DNA of 64,000 nt, taken from assembly GCF_004358205.1 (NCBI RefSeq), contig NZ_SMYO01000011.1, forward strand, positions 62,001-126,000, read 5' to 3'. The notes beneath the pieces were generated by a model. The model did no database searches. It saw nothing but the letters and a program-made list of their open reading frames with translations, and was not told the DNA's origin. Each line of letters begins with the position of its first letter. Position 1 is the first letter of the stretch. Made by a program: the position numbers and the translations under genes. Shown one piece after another: positions 59,139 through 64,000 of this stretch. The stretch comes from Bacillus salipaludis. GTDB taxonomy: Bacteria > Bacillota > Bacilli > Bacillales_B > DSM-18226.

Positions 59139-59787
59139 CGACGTGTTCACCCTCCAATTTTACAATTAAATCTTTGAATTTTTCTGCCGCTTCTTTTGGA
59201 TTACCAGCCTTTGTGATCGCCGACCCGATAATGACCACATCAGGATTCAACCTTGCTTTGAGGGACTTTAATGTATCCGTTGTAATCCCTCCTGCCACCG
59301 CGGTTTTAAGAAAATGTTTTTTAAACATCTCGGTTTGACGTATTCCACTTTGGGATTTACCATTTTCTTCTTGTTCATCCTTGCTGACATGGTCACAAAA
59401 AATCGCATCTTTATATTTCATTAAATAGCTTTTCTGCTCTTCAGATGTATTTAATAAATCAATCATAACTTGCTTGTTATGCTGACTGGCAACCTCAAGA
59501 CATGTATCAATGGTTACCAATGGTGAGACTCCCATAACTGTAGCCACATCAGCTCCTGCCTTAAAACACATTTCAAATTCATAACGTGCATTATCAATTG
59601 TCTTGATATCAGCAATAATTTTTTTATTAGGAAAGGCATTCTTTAGTTCTTTTATACTTGTCATTCCAAATTCTTTAATTAAGGATGTTCCCACTTCAAT
59701 CCAGTCGATGGAATGCTCTACTAGTTTTGTTAATTGAATGGCTTCTTGAATTTCTAATCGATCAAGCGCTAATTGTATTTTCATCAA
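59131..59787 (-). CDS. hxlA: 3-hexulose-6-phosphate synthase-like decarboxylase-fold enzyme
   Basis: A 218-residue TIM barrel of the OMP-decarboxylase suprafamily: LALDRLEIQEAI, EVGTSLIKEFG, ADIKTID (catalytic Asp-x-Lys-x-x-Asp) and AVAGGITTDTL. Pairing with hxlB indicates HPS, which joins formaldehyde to ribulose 5-phosphate. The family also includes 3-keto-L-gulonate-6-phosphate decarboxylase and the sequence is diverged, so substrate is not certain. Preceded by two LacI-type operator copies. GAGGAGCTCG precedes the start. Confidence 0.82.
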   Translation of the reverse strand: MMKIQLALDRLEIQEAIQLTKLVEHSIDWIEVGTSLIKEFGMTSIKELKNAFPNKKIIADIKTIDNARYEFEMCFKAGADVATVMGVSPLVTIDTCLEVASQHNKQVMIDLLNTSEEQKSYLMKYKDAIFCDHVSKDEQEENGKSQSGIRQTEMFKKHFLKTAVAGGITTDTLKSLKARLNPDVVIIGSAITKAGNPKEAAEKFKDLIVKLEGEHVDE

Positions 59788-59806
59788 GCGAGCTCCTCTT
59801 ATTTAA

Positions 59807-59831
59807 TAAATCGGTTTACTAAATCGGTTTA
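59807..59831. promoter_or_regulatory. Two LacI-type operator copies before hxlA
   Basis: TAAATCGGTTTA occurs at 59807-59818 and again at 59820-59831, 13 bases apart. The near-palindrome has the central CG typical of LacI-family sites, and also occurs upstream of the LacI gene at 60970. Confidence 0.75.
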
Positions 59832-59940
59832 TTAAAATTATAAACTACTTTTCTTTAATATACAATCCCATTCATAAAATGGATATTAATAATAAAACAG
59901 CAATGGTACTGAACCGTTTGCTGTTTTTACTTAAATTTTT

Positions 59941-60924
59941 TCATTGAATCATTATTTTACTTTGAAAAACAATCTCTTCTGGTTTTATTTCGGTTTTGTT
60001 AATTTTCGCAAATAATAATTCTGCCGCCTTTTTCCCCATTTCAAATGCAGGTTGTGTAATAACTGTAATAGGCGGTTCAACCAAGTGGGCAAATGGAATA
60101 TTATCGAACACAATCAAATCGATATCTTTCCCTAACGCTCGGTTTGTTTCTTTAAGGAATTCTAAAACTTCTAAAAATACCCGGTCATTTCCAGAAAATA
60201 ATGCGGTTGGCGGTTCACTTAGGGAAAATAATTTTTCCAAATTCGCTTTCAAATCTGAAATATTGGCTTCAATTATATAATCAGAATTAATAGTAATACC
60301 CTCATCCTTCATCGCTTTTTTATAGCCTTCTAGCCTGTCTTTACGTGTACTAATCGTCAGTGGCTGAACAGCAAAAGCAATTTTCCGGTGTCCCCTTTTT
60401 AAAAAATAGACAATCGCATTATACGTAGACTGCATATTATCTGTCACAATCGAGAGGGCCTTTAGGTTCTCTACCTTCCGATCCATGAATACAACTGGAT
60501 AGTCTTCCACAATCATATTTTTGTATAAATCATGATTTTGACCGGTAGGAAAAATAATCAGTCCATCTACCTGCTTTGCCCGCAACATTTCAATATAGTT
60601 CTTTTCCTTTTGCGGATCATCATCCGCATTACAAACAATCGCGTGAATTCCATGTTCATGAAAGTAATCCTCTATTGCACGGCTAACCTCCGTAGAAAAT
60701 CGATGCATAATATTGGCCACAATAATCCCCACCATTGAGGTTCGTTTTTGCTTTAAGCTTCTTGCAATATAATTTGGCTGGTAGCCTAAGTTTTTTATCG
60801 CTTCTTCAATTTTTAATTTTGTTTTTTCCCCCATATATTCAAATCGATTATTCAAAAATTGTGAAACTGTGCTTTTCGATACGCCCGCTTCTTTTGCTAC
60901 GTCGGCCATGGTGACTTTTTCCAT
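59941..60924 (-). CDS. LacI-family transcriptional regulator
   Basis: About 327 residues: N-terminal helix-turn-helix and hinge (VTMADVAKEAGVSKSTVSQFLNN; KNLGYQPNYIARSLKQKRTSMVGIIVAN), then a periplasmic-binding-like sugar domain (VDGLIIFPTGQN; PTALFSGNDRV). ATG 60924 (MEKVTMAD) follows AGAGGAAG; the frame start at 60942 is earlier but lacks spacing. Operators of the TAAATCGGTTTA type lie before its own gene and before hxlA. Inducer may be a sugar acid of this locus. Confidence 0.92.
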   Translation of the reverse strand: MEKVTMADVAKEAGVSKSTVSQFLNNRFEYMGEKTKLKIEEAIKNLGYQPNYIARSLKQKRTSMVGIIVANIMHRFSTEVSRAIEDYFHEHGIHAIVCNADDDPQKEKNYIEMLRAKQVDGLIIFPTGQNHDLYKNMIVEDYPVVFMDRKVENLKALSIVTDNMQSTYNAIVYFLKRGHRKIAFAVQPLTISTRKDRLEGYKKAMKDEGITINSDYIIEANISDLKANLEKLFSLSEPPTALFSGNDRVFLEVLEFLKETNRALGKDIDLIVFDNIPFAHLVEPPITVITQPAFEMGKKAAELLFAKINKTEIKPEEIVFQSKIMIQ

Positions 60925-60969
60925 TCTATCTTCCTCTTTCATCCTATTTCAATGACTTCATTGTAGCCC

Positions 60970-60981
60970 TAAATCGGTTTA
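60970..60981. promoter_or_regulatory. LacI-type operator before the lacI-family gene
   Basis: Third copy of TAAATCGGTTTA, 46 bases upstream of the regulator start. Confidence 0.7.
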
Positions 60982-61002
60982 TTATCCAGTTTAGAAACAA
61001 AA

Positions 61003-61094
61003 AGAGGATGACGATTCTGTTTTAATACAACACATCCATAAGAAAAATTCTTATTTGGACATGTGCTCTTAAACCCGAATCTAAGTCATCCTCT
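61003..61094. repeat. 92-base long imperfect hairpin between lacI-type gene and eda
   Basis: AGAGGATGAC (61003-61012) pairs with GTCATCCTCT (61085-61094); next GATTC/GAATC, then CACATCCATAAGAA with TTCTTATTTGGACATGTG at the apex. In transcripts running to the LacI gene this would be a strong structure; no run of U follows cleanly, so it may be a processing or termination element. Confidence 0.55.
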
Positions 61095-61107
61095 AATTAA
61101 TAATCTA

Positions 61108-61743
61108 TTAAATACGTGAAGAATTCGCCGCTTCTATAATTTTTTTAGCGTTCAACTGAACTTCAGCCAGATACTCGGCAGTTAATTCCCGGTTCGGATT
61201 GATTAATGTGCTGCCAATCCCAACTGCAACTGCACCTGCCTTGAAGAATTCTTTTACATTTTCCAAATGAATTCCCCCGGTTGGCATAAGGGGAATGTGC
61301 GGCAATGGACCAGCGATATTTTTTAAATAATCCGGTCCCAAACACCCTGCCGGGAACAATTTTACTAGATCAGCACCATTTTCAAATGCAGTTTGAATTT
61401 CGGTTGGCGTAAATGCACCAGGTACACTGATGATCCCATACCTTTTTGTCATTTTAATTGTTTCCTTGTTCACTATCGGAGAAAAAATAAATTTTGATCC
61501 GGCTTGGATTGCTGCTCTAGCTGTCTCAGGATCAAGAACCGTTCCGGCACCTACTAATACCTCGTCACCAAATTCATTCCCCACTTTTTCAATAATGGAT
61601 AAAGCATTGGGTGTTTCCATCGTGATTTCCACGGCAGTTACGCCGCCGTTTTTTAATGCTTCTGCAATTGGTACGATAGTTTGCAATGTGGCACCACGAA
61701 TGACTGCAACAACCGCGCGATTTTTTATTTCCTCTACGCCCAT
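61108..61743 (-). CDS. eda: KDPG/KHG aldolase
   Basis: Class I aldolase of about 211 residues that splits 2-keto-3-deoxy-6-phosphogluconate into pyruvate and glyceraldehyde 3-phosphate. Motifs: AVIRGATLQTIVPIAEALKNGGVTAVEITMETPNA (catalytic Glu), GAGTVLDPETARAAIQAGSKFIFSP and ADLVKLFPAG (Schiff-base Lys). ATG 61743 (MGVEEIKN) is chosen because GGGAG precedes it; a frame start at 61770 has no site. Same direction as the MFS and kinase genes upstream, probably one operon. Confidence 0.93.
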   Translation of the reverse strand: MGVEEIKNRAVVAVIRGATLQTIVPIAEALKNGGVTAVEITMETPNALSIIEKVGNEFGDEVLVGAGTVLDPETARAAIQAGSKFIFSPIVNKETIKMTKRYGIISVPGAFTPTEIQTAFENGADLVKLFPAGCLGPDYLKNIAGPLPHIPLMPTGGIHLENVKEFFKAGAVAVGIGSTLINPNRELTAEYLAEVQLNAKKIIEAANSSRI

Positions 61744-61817
61744 TTTTAAGGACTCCCTTTTTCTTTTCATTTATTTCATTTTTTTCTATAATGAATCATG
61801 TATGTGTTTCTATTGGT

Positions 61818-61854
61818 CAACAGCTAAAGAACTGATTGTTCTTTTTAGCTGTTG
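61818..61854. other. Stem-loop between eda and MFS transporter
   Basis: CAACAGCTAAA / TTTAGCTGTTG around GAAC/GTTC. On the minus strand no U-run follows; on the plus strand GAATTTTTT does, but no plus gene precedes. Likely an intercistronic mRNA structure. Confidence 0.5.
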
Positions 61855-61860
61855 AATTTT

Positions 61861-63141
61861 TTATGCACTAACATCCATATCCGTTGCTTTATTAGGCTTT
61901 TTTGCCGCATTAACTGCCCAAATTGTTAATATTGCGGAAAGGAATAATGAACCTGCCATAAAGATATATGATGCTCCAAAACCTCCAGTAGCTCCGTTCA
62001 GGTAACCAACCACATAAGATCCAACAAACGAGCCTAATGCGCCCATGCTATTTATCAGTGCCATCGCACCCCCGGCAACATTGCGTGGCAGAATTTCGGG
62101 AATAATCGCGAAAAACGGTCCATATGGAGCATACATGGCACCTCCGGCAATCACTAATAAAATAAAGGAGAGCCAGAAATGATGGGTTCCGATTGCATAT
62201 GAGATGTAGAAGGCTACTGCTCCAATCAATAGAAATGGCCAAACAAATGCTTTGCGATTTAATGTTTTATCTGAGAAATAAGAGGCTGCTAACATTAATA
62301 CAACCGCTAAAATGTATGGTACAGACGACAACCAACCCGTTTTTACAATATTCATATTTGGCGCTGCTTTAATAATCGATGGCAGCCACATAACGAATCC
62401 ATAAACCCCAATACTCCATAACGCATATTGTAAGCTTAATAAAATAACATGCTTTGATTTAAATGCTTCACGATAATTTTTAACCGGCTTTAATCCTTCT
62501 TGTTCTTTTCGTAATTGCTCTTCCAAATCTAATTTTTCTTGTTGTGACAACCATTTTGCATCCTTCGGTTTATCATTTACTAGTTTCCACCAAATAAATG
62601 CCCAGATGACTGCCGGCAGACCCTCAATAATAAACATCCATCTCCAGCCAAAAGATTGTAATAAATATCCTGATACGATAGACATCCATAAAACAGTTGC
62701 GGGGTTTCCTAAGATGAGGAAGGTATTGGCACGTGAGCGTTCCGCTTTCGTAAACCAGTGGCTTAAGAATACAAGCATCGCTGGCATAACAGCACTTTCA
62801 ACCACTCCAAGGGCGAACCGAATGACAAACAATAATTTAATATTGGTAATAAGACCTGTTGCAGAAGCCAATACTCCCCATGAAATAAGCGACCAGAAAA
62901 TGAGTTTTTTCGCACTTTTATTCTCAGCGTAATGCGCTCCAGGTATTTGGAAAAAGAAGTAGCCTAAAAAGAAAAGTGAGCCCAATAATGATGACGTTCC
63001 CGGGGTTATATGAAGATCCTTCGCTAATCCAGCAGCTGCGCCAAATCCATAGTTGGCACGGTCAAGGTAGGCAAGACTATACGTAATAAAAGCAATTGGA
63101 ATTAAGAAAAACCATCTTTGCTTTGCAATTGTCTGTTTCAT
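61861..63141 (-). CDS. MFS transporter, anion:cation symporter (ACS) family
   Basis: A 426-residue twelve-helix permease of the sugar-acid group (GudP/ExuT/TtuB type): TYSLAYLDRANYGFGAAAGLAKDL, LGSLFFLGYFFFQIPGAHYAE, GVVESAVMPAMLVFLSHWF, and in the middle a charged loop (PKDAKWLSQQEKLDLEEQLRKEQEG). Starts one base after the kinase stop, with AAGGAG inside the kinase end, so translation is coupled. Fits uptake of a hexonate or ketodeoxy acid feeding the kinase and aldolase. Confidence 0.9.
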   Translation of the reverse strand: MKQTIAKQRWFFLIPIAFITYSLAYLDRANYGFGAAAGLAKDLHITPGTSSLLGSLFFLGYFFFQIPGAHYAENKSAKKLIFWSLISWGVLASATGLITNIKLLFVIRFALGVVESAVMPAMLVFLSHWFTKAERSRANTFLILGNPATVLWMSIVSGYLLQSFGWRWMFIIEGLPAVIWAFIWWKLVNDKPKDAKWLSQQEKLDLEEQLRKEQEGLKPVKNYREAFKSKHVILLSLQYALWSIGVYGFVMWLPSIIKAAPNMNIVKTGWLSSVPYILAVVLMLAASYFSDKTLNRKAFVWPFLLIGAVAFYISYAIGTHHFWLSFILLVIAGGAMYAPYGPFFAIIPEILPRNVAGGAMALINSMGALGSFVGSYVVGYLNGATGGFGASYIFMAGSLFLSAILTIWAVNAAKKPNKATDMDVSA

Positions 63142-63142
63142 A

Positions 63143-64000
63143 TTATTTCACTCCTTGAAAATGATTTGCCATATAATCATTTAATTGACTGCTTGTCGGG
63201 TACCCTGTATGATCCCCCGGCGATTGAACAGCTAAAGCACCTATCGCATTTCCTCTTAATACTGTCTCATGGACCGGAAGACCTTGTAATAAGCCACTCA
63301 TGACTCCTACTGCAAAACCATCTCCGGCTCCCACCGTATCAATTACCTTTTGTACTTTGTACCCTGGAACCATTCCTTCTTCGATTTGCGTCTTATAGAA
63401 CGCCCCTTCTTCACCAAGTTTAATAATGACGAGCTCAACGCCTTTATCAAGATAAAATGATGCGATATCATAAGGTTCTTGGTAACCCGTTAAAATTTCA
63501 CCCTCTTTTATCCCAGGAAAAACATGATTCACTTGAAAGGCAATCTCATTGGTTGCCTGAATCATTTCTTCCTTTGAAGTCCATAAATTTGGGCGTAAAT
63601 TTGGATCAAAGGATATGCTTCGGCCATTCCTTTTCATCAGAGCCAGCGCATGATTGGCAAATGCCCTTGTATGACTTGATAGAGCCAATGGGATACCTGT
63701 CATATGCATGTGCCGAGCTGATAAGAAATATTCTTCATTAAAATCATCGATACTTAGGTTGCTGGCAGCAGAGCCTTTACGAAAATATTGAACTTCAGGA
63801 TCTCCAATAGTAACCTTTGATTTTAATTGAAAACCAGTCGGATAATTGGTATCCACTAAAACTTGATTAATATCAACCTTTTCCTCTTTAAGTCTGTTCA
63901 CGATGAACTTTCCGAAGGCATCATTTCCCACTTTACTTACCCACCCAGATTGAAATCCAAGACGAGTGAGCCCAATGGCCACATTCGTTTCAGCCCCAGC
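63143..64000 (-). CDS. PfkB-family sugar kinase (KDG kinase-like), N-terminus cut by window edge
   Basis: About 286 residues visible; the frame is open to base 64000, and starts GAETNVAIGLTRLGFQSGWVSKVGNDAFG, typical of the middle of the PfkB N-lobe. ATP site with DTVGAGDGFAVGVMSGLL (catalytic Asp), and ELVIIKLGEEGAFY. With an aldolase and ACS transporter it fits 2-keto-3-deoxygluconate kinase. An internal ATG near 63982 is not the start. First visible gene of the operon. Confidence 0.88.
   Translation of the reverse strand, partial: AGAETNVAIGLTRLGFQSGWVSKVGNDAFGKFIVNRLKEEKVDINQVLVDTNYPTGFQLKSKVTIGDPEVQYFRKGSAASNLSIDDFNEEYFLSARHMHMTGIPLALSSHTRAFANHALALMKRNGRSISFDPNLRPNLWTSKEEMIQATNEIAFQVNHVFPGIKEGEILTGYQEPYDIASFYLDKGVELVIIKLGEEGAFYKTQIEEGMVPGYKVQKVIDTVGAGDGFAVGVMSGLLQGLPVHETVLRGNAIGALAVQSPGDHTGYPTSSQLNDYMANHFQGVK

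Overview
The window looks like a chromosomal segment of a low-GC, endospore-forming Bacillaceae (Bacillus/Neobacillus-like; genus inferred from gene content only). Spore-related genes (a CsgA-like protein, RacA, DUF1657/DUF421 genes), Bacillus-type ribosome binding sites and many Firmicute families (YkoP/YkoQ, YitT, YkuD, CidR-CidA-CidB, InhA, YmaF) support this. I see no rRNA, tRNA, CRISPR array, prophage or intact transposase. Three metabolite riboswitches are recognisable: a SAM-I (S-box) element, a lysine element (L-box) and a glycine element.

Layout. 1-2860: the end of a SAM-riboswitch-controlled BMP-type (nucleoside-like) ABC transporter operon. 2990-7145: an unknown gene, then a membrane HtrA protease with its own two-component system. 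7291-7586: a possible mini-protein and a 52-bp tandem repeat. 7614-12445: a TetR-controlled acyl-CoA catabolic locus (acyl-CoA dehydrogenase, SDR, TetR, APH-type kinase, quinone oxidoreductase) with two matching operators. 12502-18994: small regulators, hydrolase, VanW, YkoP/YkoQ, methyltransferase and a spore protein. 19198-21704: an interspersed-repeat-rich zone around a YitT gene, with a 379-bp inverted-repeat element. 21799-24826: MarR-EmrA-EmrB multidrug efflux operon. 24990-28151: erythromycin esterase family, YmaF and the DUF1657-DUF1657-DUF421 operon. 28348-31304: second YitT and lysine-riboswitch/lysP. 31447-39004: small regulators, asnS with a short attenuator-like leader, HelD, YceI and an ATP-grasp ligase. 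39367-44637: InhA protease, L,D-transpeptidase, and cidR (interrupted by a stop codon)-cidA-cidB. 44684-48845: class V aminotransferase, then a glycine riboswitch-ACT-UPF0210 operon. 48884-54279: tandem repeats, DUF2935, deacetylase, and a TetR regulon (VC0807, TetR, GNAT, DUF2306). 54328-58260: EamA transporter, two RacA-like MerR/coiled-coil proteins, acyltransferase. 58590-64000: a LacI-controlled sugar-acid locus (HxlB, HxlA, LacI, KDPG aldolase, MFS, KDG kinase).

Most informative for discovery are places where regulation and gene content together suggest unassigned function: a SAM riboswitch on a BMP transporter; a single glycine aptamer on an ACT/UPF0210 pair; a DUF421 protein carrying its own C-terminal DUF1657-like segment; an acyl-CoA dehydrogenase/kinase locus resembling 4-hydroxyacyl-CoA catabolism; a formaldehyde-type HPS/PHI pair inside a KDG-type regulon; and an asnS leader with mutually exclusive hairpins but no T-box. 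Several start codons are placed downstream of the longest possible start because the ribosome binding site favours the inner one. All names come from recognising sequence features by eye; no database search was run.
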